Shown: positions 1 to 12,601, numbered from the stretch's first letter. The stretch is DNA of 64,000 nucleotides from Caballeronia ptereochthonis (GCF_001545075.1 NZ_FCOB02000021.1:97952-161951), one strand, 5' to 3'. Translations and numbers: made by a program. The notes: generated by a model from the sequence alone, not told the origin.

Positions 1-27
1 CGCCATTTCGGCTACCGATCGAATTAG
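1..27 (+). CDS. C-terminal tail of an upstream gene (possibly ribF)
   Basis: Frame 1 reads eight codons (RHFGYRSN) and then TAG at 25-27, which looks like the end of a gene that begins before the window. In Burkholderiales the gene in front of ileS-lspA is usually the bifunctional riboflavin kinase/FAD synthetase ribF. That identity rests on gene order only, because eight residues cannot identify a family. Confidence 0.35.
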   Translation, partial: RHFGYRSN

Positions 28-122
28 GTGAGCGCGCGGTGCATCTGCATCGCCCGCTGCCCCGCCCTCGAATCACCGCGCGCCAAGCCAAGCGCCGTCT
101 CACCGAATTCACTGAGTCACCC

Positions 123-2954
123 ATGAGCGACAAGAAAGAGAAAGCCTCCTCGAAATATCCCGTCAACCTGCTCGACACGCCCTTCCCGATGCGCGGCGAC
201 TTGCCCAAGCGCGAGCCCGCGTGGGTCAAGGAATGGCAGGACAACAAGGTCTACGAGAAGATCCGCGCCGCATCGAAAGGCCGCAAGAAATTCATCCTGC
301 ACGACGGCCCGCCGTACGCGAACGGCGACATCCACCTCGGTCACGCCGTCAACAAGATCCTGAAGGACATGATCGTCAAGGCGCGCAATCTCGCGGGCTT
401 CGACGCCGTGTACGTGCCGGGCTGGGACTGCCACGGCATGCCGATCGAGATCCAGATCGAAAAGCAGTTCGGCAAGTCGCTGCCCGCCGCGGAAGTGATG
501 CAGAAGGCGCGCGCGTATGCCGGCGAGCAGATCGAGAAACAGAAGGCCGGTTTCCGGCGTCTCGGCGTGCTCGGCGACTGGGACAACCCGTACAAGACGA
601 TGAACTTCGCCAACGAGGCGGGCGAAATCCGCGCGCTGGCGAAGATCATGGAGAAGGGCTTCGTGTTCCGCGGCCTCAAGCCGGTGAACTGGTGCTTCGA
701 CTGCGGCTCGGCGCTCGCGGAAGCGGAAGTCGAGTACAAGGACAAGACCGACCCGACCATCGACGTGATGTTCGGCTTCGCCGAGCCGGAGAAGACCGCG
801 CAGGCGTTCGGCCTGCACGCGCTGCCGAGGACGGAAGGCGGCATCGTCATCTGGACCACGACGCCCTGGACCATTCCCGCCAACCAGGCGCTGAACGTGC
901 ATCCGGAGATCGTCTACGCGCTCGTCGATACGACGCGCGGTTTGCTGATCCTCGCGCAGGAGCGCGTCGAGGCGTGCCTGCAGAGCTACGGCCTCCCAGG
1001 CGAAGTCATCGCGACCGCGACCGGCGAGAAGCTCGCCAACCTGCGCTTCCATCATCCGCTGGCCGCGGCGCACCCGGGCTACAAGCGCACGGCACCCGTC
1101 TATCTCGGCGACTATGTGACGACCGAGAGCGGCACGGGCATCGTGCACTCGTCGCCGGCATACGGCGTGGAAGACTTCGTGTCGTGCAAGGCGCACGGCA
1201 TGGTGGATTCGGACATCATCAATCCGGTGATGGGCGACGGCCGTTACATCGAATCGCTGCCGCTCTTCGGCGGGCTCTCGATCTGGAAGGCGAATCCGCA
1301 GATCGTCGAGGCGCTCGAGGGCACAGGCTCGCTCCTGAAGAGCGAAAAGTACACGCACAGCTACATGCACTGCTGGCGCCACAAGACGCCGATCATCTAT
1401 CGCGCGACGTCGCAATGGTTCGCGGGCATGGACGTTCAGCCTGCGGACGGCGGCCGCACGCTGCGCGAGATCGCGCTCGAAGGCGTCGAGAACACGGCGT
1501 TCTATCCGTCGTGGGGCAAGCAGCGTCTTTACAGCATGATCGCGAATCGCCCGGACTGGACGCTCTCGCGTCAGCGCCAGTGGGGCGTGCCGATGGCGTT
1601 TTTCGTGCACAAGGAAACCGGCGAGCTGCATCCGCGCACGCTGGAGCTGCTGGAGGAAGTGGCGCAGCGCGTCGAGAAAGGCGGCATCGAGACGTGGCAA
1701 TCGCTCGATCCGCGCGAGCTGATCGGCGACGACGCCAACATGTACGAAAAGAACCGCGACACGCTCGACGTCTGGTTCGACTCCGGCACGACGCACTGGC
1801 ACGTGCTGCGCGGCTCGCACAAGGATTCGCTGCAGTTCCCGGCCGATCTGTATCTCGAAGGCTCGGACCAGCATCGCGGCTGGTTCCATTCGTCGCTGCT
1901 CACGGCTTCGATGCTCGACGGCCGTCCGCCCTACGACGCGCTGCTCACGCACGGCTTCACCGTTGATGGCGAAGGCCGCAAGATGTCGAAGTCGCTCGGC
2001 AACGGCATCGATCCGCATGAGGTGTCGAACCGGCTCGGCGCGGAAATCATCCGCTTGTGGATCGCGTCGACCGATTATTCCGGCGAGCTCGCCATCTCGG
2101 AAGAAATTCTCAAGCGCGTGACGGAGACGTATCGCCGGATCCGCAATACGCTGCGCTTCCTGCTCGCCAACCTGTCGGACTTCGACTTCCAGAAGAATGC
2201 GCTGCCGGTTGAAGACTGGCTCGAGATCGATCGCTACGCCGTCGCGCTCACGCGCAATCTGCAGGACGATGCGCTCGCGCACTACCACAAGTACGAGTTC
2301 CATCCGGTCGTCGCGAAGATCGCGACATTCTGCTCGGAAGACCTCGGCGGCTTCTATCTCGACGTGCTGAAGGACCGTCTCTACACGACCAAGGCCGATT
2401 CGCGCGAACGCCGCAGCGCACAGACCGCGCTGTTCCATATCGCGCACGGCCTGCTGCGTCTCGTCGCGCCGTATCTGTCGTTCACGGCGGAAGAAGCCTA
2501 CAAGGTGCTCAAGCCCGGTCAGGACACGATCTTCACGGAAGTCTTCGCGACGTATCCGGAGATCGCAAACGGCGGCGAGTTGCTCGACAAGTGGACTTTG
2601 ATCCGCAACGCGCGCGGCGACGTCACGAAGGCTCTGGAAGAAGCGCGCACGGCGAACCAGATCGGCTCGTCGCTGCAAGCCGAAGTGGTGGTTCGCGCGA
2701 GCGGCGCGCGTTACGACGCGTTGTCGAGCCTCGGCGATGCGTTGCGCTTCGTGCTGATCACGTCATCCGCGAAGGTCGAGAAAGTGGCGAGCGAGGCGGA
2801 AGAAGGCGTCGACGTCACGGCATCCGGCTACATGAAGTGCGAGCGCTGCTGGCACTACTGCGCCGACGTCGGCTCGCACGCGGATCATCCGGGTCTGTGC
2901 GGCCGCTGCTTCTCCAACCTGTTCGGCGCCGGTGAAACGCGAGGCGCAGCATAA
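123..2954 (+). CDS. ileS: Isoleucine--tRNA ligase
   Basis: Class I aminoacyl-tRNA synthetase of 943 aa that charges tRNA-Ile in the cytoplasm and edits mischarged valine. The HIGH-type signature HLGH is at residues 71-74 and KMSKS at 620-624. The middle of the protein carries the CP1 editing domain, with motifs such as WTTTPWTIPAN. The C-terminus has a cysteine zinc knuckle (CERCWHYC followed by CGRC). An upstream in-frame start at 39 would add 28 residues unlike the family, so the ATG at 123 (MSDKKEKASS) is preferred. Its stop TAA overlaps the lspA start by one base, which indicates translational coupling. Confidence 0.98.
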   Translation: MSDKKEKASSKYPVNLLDTPFPMRGDLPKREPAWVKEWQDNKVYEKIRAASKGRKKFILHDGPPYANGDIHLGHAVNKILKDMIVKARNLAGFDAVYVPGWDCHGMPIEIQIEKQFGKSLPAAEVMQKARAYAGEQIEKQKAGFRRLGVLGDWDNPYKTMNFANEAGEIRALAKIMEKGFVFRGLKPVNWCFDCGSALAEAEVEYKDKTDPTIDVMFGFAEPEKTAQAFGLHALPRTEGGIVIWTTTPWTIPANQALNVHPEIVYALVDTTRGLLILAQERVEACLQSYGLPGEVIATATGEKLANLRFHHPLAAAHPGYKRTAPVYLGDYVTTESGTGIVHSSPAYGVEDFVSCKAHGMVDSDIINPVMGDGRYIESLPLFGGLSIWKANPQIVEALEGTGSLLKSEKYTHSYMHCWRHKTPIIYRATSQWFAGMDVQPADGGRTLREIALEGVENTAFYPSWGKQRLYSMIANRPDWTLSRQRQWGVPMAFFVHKETGELHPRTLELLEEVAQRVEKGGIETWQSLDPRELIGDDANMYEKNRDTLDVWFDSGTTHWHVLRGSHKDSLQFPADLYLEGSDQHRGWFHSSLLTASMLDGRPPYDALLTHGFTVDGEGRKMSKSLGNGIDPHEVSNRLGAEIIRLWIASTDYSGELAISEEILKRVTETYRRIRNTLRFLLANLSDFDFQKNALPVEDWLEIDRYAVALTRNLQDDALAHYHKYEFHPVVAKIATFCSEDLGGFYLDVLKDRLYTTKADSRERRSAQTALFHIAHGLLRLVAPYLSFTAEEAYKVLKPGQDTIFTEVFATYPEIANGGELLDKWTLIRNARGDVTKALEEARTANQIGSSLQAEVVVRASGARYDALSSLGDALRFVLITSSAKVEKVASEAEEGVDVTASGYMKCERCWHYCADVGSHADHPGLCGRCFSNLFGAGETRGAA

Positions 2955-3457
2955 TGGCAAGGACGATGGCGAAACAAACTTCGAGTGGATCGCTCGCGCC
3001 GTGGCTCGGCGTCGCGCTGATCGTGATCCTGTTCGACCAGTTGACGAAGATCGCGGTGCAGAAGGTATTCGCCTACGGCGAGCCGCACGTGCTCACGCCC
3101 TTCTTCAACCTGCTGCTCGTCTACAACCGCGGCGCGGCGTTCAGCTTCCTTGCCGCGGCAGGCGGCTGGCAGCGCTGGGCGTTCACGGCGCTGGGCGTCG
3201 TCGCGGCAGTGGTGATCTGCTATCTGCTCAAGAAGCATTCGGCGCAACGGCTGTTCTGCACGGCGCTCGCGCTCATCATGGGCGGCGCGATCGGCAATGT
3301 GATCGACCGGCTCGCGTATGGACACGTCATCGACTTCCTGGACTTTCACGTGAACGCGTGGCATTGGCCGGCGTTCAATCTCGCCGATAGCGCGATCACC
3401 GTCGGCGCGGTGCTGCTGGTGTTCGACGAATTGCGGCGCGTGCGCGGTTCGCGGTGA
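2954..3457 (+). CDS. lspA: Lipoprotein signal peptidase (signal peptidase II)
   Basis: Inner-membrane aspartyl protease of 167 aa that removes signal peptides from diacylated prolipoproteins. Four hydrophobic segments are visible. The two catalytic aspartates are D118 (in NVIDRL) and D145 (in FNLADSA), and the conserved NRGAAFSF stretch is near residue 60. The ATG overlaps the ileS stop (TAATG). The ileS-lspA pair is widely conserved. Confidence 0.98.
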   Translation: MARTMAKQTSSGSLAPWLGVALIVILFDQLTKIAVQKVFAYGEPHVLTPFFNLLLVYNRGAAFSFLAAAGGWQRWAFTALGVVAAVVICYLLKKHSAQRLFCTALALIMGGAIGNVIDRLAYGHVIDFLDFHVNAWHWPAFNLADSAITVGAVLLVFDELRRVRGSR

Positions 3458-3514
3458 CGTTCCCGGCGCGGCTTCATTCACGAAGCCGCGCATCACACTC
3501 CGGACGGAGGCAAG

Positions 3515-4735
3515 TTGGAATCTTCGGAACTCGCAGGCAAGCACCTGGTTTTGGGGCTGACGGGCGGCATCGCCTGCTACAAGATCGCCGAGCTCACGCG
3601 TCTTCTGATCAAGGCCGGCGCAACCGTGCAGATCGTGATGACCGAAGCGGCCACGCAGTTCATCACGCCCGTCACGATGCAGGCGCTCTCGGGCCGCCCC
3701 GTCTACACGTCGCAATGGGATGCGCGCATGCCGAACAACATGCCGCACATCGACCTCTCGCGCGAAGCCGATGCGATCGTCATCGCGCCCGCCTCCACCG
3801 ACTTCCTCGCCAAGCTCGCGCACGGCACGTGCGACGACCTGCTCTCGACGCTCTGCATCGCGCGCGATTGTCCGCTGCTCGTCGTGCCCGCGATGAATCG
3901 CCAGATGTGGCAGAACCCGGCGACCCAGCGCAACGTCGCGCAGATTCGCGCGGACGGCGTCGAAGTGCTCGGGCCGGATTCGGGATCGCAGGCATGCGGC
4001 GAAGTCGGCGACGGGCGCATGATCGAGCCGGAAGCGGCCTTCGAGGCGATCTGCGCCTTCTTCCAGCCGAAGATTTTGCGCGGCCAGCGCGTGCTGATCA
4101 CGGCGGGTCCGACCTTCGAGCCGCTCGATCCGGTGCGCGGCATCACCAACCGCTCGTCGGGCAAGATGGGTTTCGCACTCGCGCGCGCGGCGGCACAGGC
4201 TGGCGCGGACGTGCATCTCGTCGCGGGCCCCGTCTCGTTGCCGACGCCGTGGGGCGTCTTTCGCGAAGACGTGCAGACCGCACAGCAGATGCACGACGCG
4301 GTCATGCAGGGGACGCCCGATGCGGACATCTTCATCGCGGTGGCGGCGGTCGCCGACTGGCGCGTCGATCACGTCAGCGAGCAGAAGATCAAGAAGGTGA
4401 GCGGCGGCGCGCTGCCCACGTTCAGCTTCGTCGAAAACCCGGACATTCTCGCCACGGTGGCCAAGCTGCCGAATCCGCCCTTCTGCGTCGGGTTCGCGGC
4501 CGAAAGCGGCGATCTCGACGTGCACGGCGAAGAGAAGCGCAAGCGCAAGAACGTGCCGCTTCTCATCGGCAATCTCGGCCCGCTCACGTTCGGCCGCGAC
4601 GACAACGAAGTCGTGCTGTTCGAAGAAAGCGGCACGACGCCGCTGCCGCGCGCCGACAAGCAGCAGCTCGCCCGCACGCTGATCGCCGAAATCGCGAAGC
4701 GCGCGCCGAAGACCGGTGGCCCGCTGCTCTCATGA
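3515..4735 (+). CDS. coaBC: Bifunctional phosphopantothenoylcysteine decarboxylase / phosphopantothenate--cysteine ligase
   Basis: Two steps of coenzyme A synthesis in one 406-aa protein. The N-terminal flavoprotein decarboxylase half has the His of NMPHIDL, the PAMNRQMW motif and the ACGEVGDGRM substrate-clamp region. The C-terminal ligase half has GPTFEPLDPVRGITN, SSGKMG and AVADWR. The start is TTG at 3515, supported by a good Shine-Dalgarno (GGAGG) at 3506-3510 and by the family N-terminus. The stop overlaps the next gene's ATG (ATGA), so the two are probably cotranscribed. Confidence 0.97.
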   Translation: MESSELAGKHLVLGLTGGIACYKIAELTRLLIKAGATVQIVMTEAATQFITPVTMQALSGRPVYTSQWDARMPNNMPHIDLSREADAIVIAPASTDFLAKLAHGTCDDLLSTLCIARDCPLLVVPAMNRQMWQNPATQRNVAQIRADGVEVLGPDSGSQACGEVGDGRMIEPEAAFEAICAFFQPKILRGQRVLITAGPTFEPLDPVRGITNRSSGKMGFALARAAAQAGADVHLVAGPVSLPTPWGVFREDVQTAQQMHDAVMQGTPDADIFIAVAAVADWRVDHVSEQKIKKVSGGALPTFSFVENPDILATVAKLPNPPFCVGFAAESGDLDVHGEEKRKRKNVPLLIGNLGPLTFGRDDNEVVLFEESGTTPLPRADKQQLARTLIAEIAKRAPKTGGPLLS

Positions 4736-5733
4736 CCCGGCTCTCCGTTCTCGACCAGACGCCCGTCATCCAGGGTCACACGGCCGCCGACGCGATCGCC
4801 GCGACGCTCGATCTCGCGCAACTCGCCGACGATCTCGACTACACGCGCTACTGGTGCGCCGAGCATCACGGGCTGTACGGCGTGTCGAATCCGTGTCCGG
4901 AAGTGATGCTCGCGCGCATCGGCAGTCTCACGAAGCGCATTCGCATCGGCTCCGGCGGCGTGATGCTGCCGTACTACAGCGCGTTCAAGGTCGCCGAGCA
5001 GTTCCTGATGCTCGAAGCGCTGTTTCCGAACCGCGTCGATCTGGGCGTCGGACGCGCGCCCGGCGGCGACATGCGCACGGCGCAGGCGGTCGCGGCAGGT
5101 TCGTACAATCGCGGCGACATCTTCCCGCAGCAGGTCGCGGAGCTCATCGCGCTCTTCGACGGCGAGATCCCCGACGATTCGCTCGCCAAAGGGGTGCTGC
5201 TGCAGCCGCAGATCGACACGCGCCCCGAACTGTGGATGCTCGGCTCCAGCGATTTCGGCGGCCTGCTCGCCGCGCAACTCGGCATCCGCTTTGCGTTCGC
5301 GCATTTCATCAACGCGCAATACGGGCATCGCGTGGCGGAGGCGTATCGCGAGCGATTCGTCGCGGGTCACGAAGCGAACCCATATCTCGCGGCGGCGGTG
5401 TTCGTCATCTGCGCCGACACGGATGAAGAAGCGCAAGCGCTCGAAAAAGCCGTCGACTTGCGCCGCGTGCAGATGGCCTACGGCCTCAACCAGCCGATTC
5501 CGTCGATCGCACAAGGCGCCGCGCAGCAATACGGCGAGCGCGAACTCGCGGTGATCGGGCACGAGAAGGCGCGCAGCATCATCGGCACGCCGGAACGCGT
5601 CACCGAGAAGCTGCACGCGCTCCAGGAACGATTCAACGCCGACGAACTGATCGTGCTGACGGTCGCCGGCAGCTACGCCGCGCGCACGCGGTCCTATCAA
5701 CTCCTGGCCGAAGCATTCGAGCTCGGCCGCTGA
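4732..5733 (+). CDS. LLM-class (bacterial luciferase-like) flavin-dependent oxidoreductase
   Basis: A 333-aa TIM-barrel flavin monooxygenase-like protein. Family hallmarks are YWCAEHHG, RIRIGSGGVMLP, RVDLGVGRAPGG and WMLGSS. It resembles the YhbW group, whose substrates are unknown. The ATG overlaps the coaBC stop, so the long in-frame extension back to 3454 is a read-through of another frame of coaBC and not part of the gene. Dut follows after 11 bases. Confidence 0.9.
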   Translation: MTRLSVLDQTPVIQGHTAADAIAATLDLAQLADDLDYTRYWCAEHHGLYGVSNPCPEVMLARIGSLTKRIRIGSGGVMLPYYSAFKVAEQFLMLEALFPNRVDLGVGRAPGGDMRTAQAVAAGSYNRGDIFPQQVAELIALFDGEIPDDSLAKGVLLQPQIDTRPELWMLGSSDFGGLLAAQLGIRFAFAHFINAQYGHRVAEAYRERFVAGHEANPYLAAAVFVICADTDEEAQALEKAVDLRRVQMAYGLNQPIPSIAQGAAQQYGERELAVIGHEKARSIIGTPERVTEKLHALQERFNADELIVLTVAGSYAARTRSYQLLAEAFELGR

Positions 5734-5744
5734 AGCCTGATTTC

Positions 5745-6191
5745 ATGAAACTCGACGTCAAGATCCTCGACGCGCGCATGCGCGACTTCATACCCGCCTA
5801 CGCCACGCCCGGCAGCGCGGGCCTCGACCTGCGCGCCTGCCTGGATGAGCCGCTCGTCATCGAGCCGCATCAAACGGTGCTCGTGCCGACCGGCCTCGCC
5901 ATTCATCTCGCCGATCCAGGCTATGCCGCGCTGATCCTCCCGCGCTCGGGCCTTGGCCACAAGCACGGCATCGTGCTCGGCAATCTCGTCGGCCTGATCG
6001 ATTCGGATTACCAGGGCCAGCTGATGGTCTCGACGTGGAATCGCGGCGACACGGCCTTCACGCTCAATCCGATGGAGCGTCTCGCGCAGATGGTGATCGT
6101 GCCGGTCGTGCAGGCCGAGTTCAATATCGTCGACGACTTCGAAGCGAGCGAGCGCGGCGCGGGCGGGTTCGGCAGCACGGGCAAGCACTGA
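5745..6191 (+). CDS. dut: dUTP diphosphatase (dUTPase)
   Basis: Trimeric dUTPase of 148 aa that hydrolyses dUTP to dUMP, keeps uracil out of DNA and feeds dTMP synthesis. All five family motifs are present: PGSAGLDLRA, RSGLGHKHG, GLIDSDYQG, MERLAQMV and the C-terminal RGAGGFGSTG arm. The coaBC-dut proximity is a common bacterial arrangement. A strong terminator follows. Confidence 0.97.
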   Translation: MKLDVKILDARMRDFIPAYATPGSAGLDLRACLDEPLVIEPHQTVLVPTGLAIHLADPGYAALILPRSGLGHKHGIVLGNLVGLIDSDYQGQLMVSTWNRGDTAFTLNPMERLAQMVIVPVVQAEFNIVDDFEASERGAGGFGSTGKH

Positions 6192-6215
6192 GTCCCGTTG
6201 CCACGCGGGCGAAAA

Positions 6216-6250
6216 AAAACGGCGCGATCGATATCGCGCCGTTTTGCTTT
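6216..6250. terminator. Bidirectional intrinsic terminator between dut and clpA
   Basis: A perfect 13-bp stem (6216-6228 pairing with 6233-6245) has loop CGAT, an A-run before it and a T-run after it. It can end transcription from both dut (+) and clpA (-), which converge here. Confidence 0.92.
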
Positions 6251-6264
6251 TGAGGCTCGAAAAA

Positions 6265-8564
<2,300 letters not shown>

Positions 8565-8568
<4 letters not shown>

Positions 8569-8879
8569 GCTTCCTCCATCACGCACTGCAGCGGGTGCCC
8601 CGCTTGCCGTGCATGGCTAACGACTTGCTCAACTTTGGTCGACGCAATATCTCGCGTGTAGACCCCACAAACTCCCCTGCCTTCGCGATGAACCTTCAGC
8701 ATGATCTGCGTCGCAGTCTCACGATCCTTATTGAAGTATTCCTGCACGATCATCACGACGAATTCCATCGGCGTGAAGTCGTCATTCAGCAGCACCACCT
8801 TGTACATCGACGGCTTCTTGAGCTTCTGCTCCTGCCGCTCCAGTACCGTGCCATCCTGCTTGTTGGGATTGATCGCCAT
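8565..8879 (-). CDS. clpS: ClpS, ATP-dependent Clp protease adaptor
   Basis: A 104-aa adaptor that binds N-degron substrates and docks on the ClpA N-domain. The conserved core YKVVLLNDDFTPMEFVV and the GVYTRDIASTKVEQV stretch are clear. It overlaps clpA by four bases and is its only partner in the operon. The Shine-Dalgarno is weak. Confidence 0.97.
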
Positions 8880-9401
8880 ACACCCATTCTAAACAACAAG
8901 GACGTCCTCGCAATCGCCGCTCCAGCACCGGCCGCACGGCCGGAATGAAACGCTGAAAAAGCGCGCTCGCCCAGTACGATCCATCGAATCCTGCCGCGGC
9001 CCAACGGCTCGGCGCGGCCCGCTTGCACCTCGTCGAACCCAGTATCGCACAGCTTCAAAAAAAACAAACCGACCACCAGACGCCGGGTGCCGGCGATATC
9101 ACACAAGTGAGTCGATTATGCGACTTTTCAAGATGACTTGCTTGGACGGCGCCGCACACGCAAAGCAGGAATTACCCTACAAATGCGGTCTTTGCAACGA
9201 GCTTAACGGCTATCCCAAAAATTCCTTGACACTCGATTTAAGAGATTTAACAATCAAACTGGCACTTTTTTCCGGGGGCCATTCCACGGACGAAAAATGG
9301 CCGAGGTGAGCTAGTGAGGAGGGGACGGGTTCACTTGTGGGGTGGCCGTCGATCTTTTCGAGCGTGCTCTGGGTTGGACGAGAGTTAGAGGGGAAGTACG
9401 A
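8880..9401. other. Divergent clpS / cold-shock gene intergenic region
   Basis: This 522-bp region holds the clpS promoter on the - strand and the leader of the cold-shock gene on the + strand. A perfect 7-bp hairpin with loop CA lies at 8928-8943 and has no T-run. A 63-codon frame at 9118-9309 (+) is not credible as a gene because it crosses the best candidate promoter and matches no family I know. Confidence 0.6.
9226..9254 (+). promoter_or_regulatory. Candidate sigma-70 promoter of the cold-shock gene
   Basis: A consensus -35 TTGACA at 9226-9231 is followed after 17 bp by AACAAT at 9249-9254 (4 of 6 matches to -10). Transcription from here would give a leader of roughly 140 nt before the ATG at 9402, as is common for cold-shock genes whose leader acts as a thermosensor. 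Confidence 0.45.
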
Positions 9402-9608
9402 ATGTCTACTGGTACGGTCAAATGGTTCAACGACGCGAAAGGCTACGGATTCATCACGCCCGATGAAGGCGGCGAGGATCTGTTTGCACATTTCTCGGCG
9501 ATTCAAATGAACGGTTTCAAGACGCTCAAAGAAGGCCAGAAGGTCAGCTTCGAGATCGTCCAAGGACCGAAGGGCAAGCAAGCTTCGAACATCCAGGACG
9601 CTGCCTGA
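9402..9608 (+). CDS. Cold-shock domain protein (CspA family)
   Basis: A 68-aa single cold-shock domain RNA chaperone. RNP1 is KGYGFI at residues 13-18 and RNP2 LFAHFS at 27-32. The ATG at 9402 gives the canonical N-terminus MSTGTVKWFN, and GAGGGGAAG lies just upstream. A cold-shock gene diverging from clpS-clpA recalls the cspD-clpSA arrangement of enterobacteria. A terminator follows at 9634. Confidence 0.96.
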   Translation: MSTGTVKWFNDAKGYGFITPDEGGEDLFAHFSAIQMNGFKTLKEGQKVSFEIVQGPKGKQASNIQDAA

Positions 9609-9633
9609 CCGTTCGATCGAACTTAGCCTCGTG

Positions 9634-9660
9634 AAACCCGGCCTTCGCGTCGGGTTTTTT
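9634..9660 (+). terminator. Intrinsic terminator of the cold-shock gene
   Basis: The stem AAACCCG (9634-9640) pairs with CGGGTTT (9651-9657), and a T-run extends to 9661. Confidence 0.8.
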
Positions 9661-9709
9661 TGCGCCCGCCGTTTCGCCTTTGCACATATATGATGCAGCG
9701 GCGCACGAT

Positions 9710-9749
9710 AAAAACCCCGGAAAGCGTAGGCCTTCCGGGGTTTTTATTT
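9710..9749. terminator. Intrinsic terminator serving icd (and the + strand)
   Basis: A perfect 13-bp stem (9710-9722 with 9733-9745) has A- and T-runs on both sides. It lies between the convergent cold-shock gene and icd and can act in both directions. Confidence 0.88.
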
Positions 9750-9773
9750 ACCATGCCGAACTGAGGTGAGTCC

Positions 9774-11030
<1,257 letters not shown>

Positions 11031-11244
11031 GGTCGACTCCAAATGAGGCCGGACTTGAATGGAAGCAAACTGGACAGAGCGCGCAACGCGATGCGGCAAA
11101 CGCGGGCGTCGCCGCACGCGAGGATAGCCAGAACATCATTCTAACCATGCTGGCGCGCGGGCGCGCGGCGCAAGATGCCTCATGCTCATGCATTAAGATG
11201 CCGGATTCGATCACGCCACGCGCCTTCACACTTTCCCGTTTTCG

Positions 11245-11820
11245 ATGTCACTCATCGCCCTGAACAAGCCGTTCGGCACCATCTGCCAATTCTCCGCGCA
11301 TGAAACGCGCGCGTCGCTCGGCGACTGGGTGAAGACGCCGGGCGTGTATCCCGCGGGCAGGCTCGATGCCGATAGCGAAGGTCTGCTGCTGCTCACCGAT
11401 GACGGCGCGCTTCAGGCCCGCATCGCCGAGCCGCGTCACAAGCTCGTCAAGCGCTATTGGGCGCAAGTCGAGGGCGCGCCCGACGACGCCGCGCTCGCGC
11501 GTCTCGAGCGAGGCGTCGATCTCGGCGACTATGTGACGCGCCCATGTCGCGCGGCGTTCGTCGCGGACGAGAACATCGACGCGCTCTGGCCGCGCAATCC
11601 ACCGGTCCGCTATCGCGCCGCGATTCCGACGACGTGGATCGAGCTCGCCATCACGGAAGGCAAGAACCGGCAAGTCAGGCGCATGACGGCGGCCGTCGGT
11701 TATCCGACGTTGAGGCTCGTGCGCGTGGCCGTCGGCGCGCTCGACCTCTTCGCGCTCGGACTCGCGCCCGGCGAGTCCATCGAAGTGCCTCCGCGCGCGC
11801 CGTGGCAACGCATTGGTTGA
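11245..11820 (+). CDS. rluE: 23S rRNA pseudouridine synthase RluE-type
   Basis: A 191-aa RsuA/RluB/E/F-family pseudouridine synthase without an S4 domain, as is typical of RluE, which modifies U2457 of 23S rRNA in E. coli. The catalytic Asp is D41 in AGRLDADSEGLLLLT. The second conserved block is EGKNRQVRRMTAAVGYPTLRLVRVAVG. It diverges from icd; their 214-bp spacer holds both promoters. Confidence 0.93.
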   Translation: MSLIALNKPFGTICQFSAHETRASLGDWVKTPGVYPAGRLDADSEGLLLLTDDGALQARIAEPRHKLVKRYWAQVEGAPDDAALARLERGVDLGDYVTRPCRAAFVADENIDALWPRNPPVRYRAAIPTTWIELAITEGKNRQVRRMTAAVGYPTLRLVRVAVGALDLFALGLAPGESIEVPPRAPWQRIG

Positions 11821-12202
11821 ATTGCATTCAACTATCTCGAAAATAGGCGGCCTTTGCCATTGGGTCATCGCGCTTAAACGCCGTGTCATGAAGATCGGTT
11901 AGCGCCTTTCACGCTTTGACAAATTTTTTTGGGCTGCTGCGCAATTCTCGATAAATCCGCGTCAACCGACTCCTCGCACGATGCGTTAAGGGCCTCAGAT
12001 GCCGCGCAAAGCTATCCGGCATGAGCGAATAGCCGATTACAACAACCTGTGTGCTCCAGGGAGTTTGAAAGGTTCAACGTTCACGGTCGAATCGAATTCA
12101 ATTTATCGATATGACTGTCAACCGAAAGGTAGGTGGCTCGTTTACCGAGATGACTCAATGACCGGGTCGTTTGGTTAATTAACTCAAGCTGAGGATTCAC
12201 AG
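11821..12202. other. Non-coding spacer upstream of the small Ala/Lys/His-rich gene
   Basis: This 382-bp region has no credible gene. TTGACA at 11936-11941 lacks a -10 at normal spacing. GAGGA at about 12191-12195 is the Shine-Dalgarno of the next gene. The stretch is clearly more AT-rich than its surroundings, which fits a regulatory or untranslated leader. I see no further motif. Confidence 0.5.
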
Positions 12203-12412
12203 ATGAACAAACTGATTGCTGCTCTCGTCGCTGGCCTGTTCGCAACCGCCGCTTTCGCACAAGAAGCTTCGGCACCGGCTGCTGCTGCTCCGGCAGCTGC
12301 TGCTTCGTCGGCTCACAAGTCGGCTCACAAGAAGTCGCACAAGTCGTCGAAGAAGTCGCACAAGAAGGCAGCCGCTGCTTCGGCACCGGAAGCCGCTTCG
12401 GCAGCTCAGTAA
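12203..12412 (+). CDS. Small secreted Ala/Lys/His-rich protein, acid-shock-like composition
   Basis: A 69-aa protein starts with a clear signal peptide (MNKLIAALVAGLFATAAFA, then Q). The mature part is entirely low-complexity: Ala/Pro first, then repeats built from SAHKS, KKSHK and SSKKSHKK, then Ala/Ser. It should be a disordered, strongly basic periplasmic peptide. Its composition resembles the E. coli acid-shock protein Asr, but low complexity makes homology unprovable by eye. It has a good Shine-Dalgarno and its own terminator, so it is likely an abundantly expressed monocistronic gene. Confidence 0.75.
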   Translation: MNKLIAALVAGLFATAAFAQEASAPAAAAPAAAASSAHKSAHKKSHKSSKKSHKKAAAASAPEAASAAQ

Positions 12413-12476
12413 GTTCGTTGTAAGACGCGGTATAGCGAAGTCAAGAACGAGCGTTACCGCCGTCTTTACGGCGTTG

Positions 12477-12510
12477 AAGGGCAGACGGCCGCAAGGCGTC
12501 TGCCCTTTTG
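12477..12510 (+). terminator. Intrinsic terminator after the Ala/Lys/His-rich gene
   Basis: A perfect 11-bp stem, AAGGGCAGACG (12477-12487) with CGTCTGCCCTT (12497-12507), is followed by TT. Confidence 0.8.
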
Positions 12511-12601
12511 TCTTGCGCCTTTGTCTTGAATCTGCGCATCGAGTAACATGCGCGGGGCCGCCGGTGTTCCGGCGCAACCATCGTCCTGGAGGAGCATCGT
12601 C

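Noticed and set aside
117..2678. Very long open frame antisense to ileS
   Set aside because: It is a shadow caused by GC-biased codons of ileS: Arg/Ala/Val-rich, no family motifs. The same applies to other long antisense frames such as 32476-35817 and 19654-21825.
9118..9309. 63-codon frame upstream of the cold-shock gene
   Set aside because: No recognisable family, no ribosome site, and it spans the best -35/-10 candidate of the cold-shock gene.
11936..11941. TTGACA upstream of the Ala/Lys/His-rich gene
   Set aside because: No -10-like sequence lies 15-19 bp downstream, and the distance to the start codon (about 260 bp) is large.
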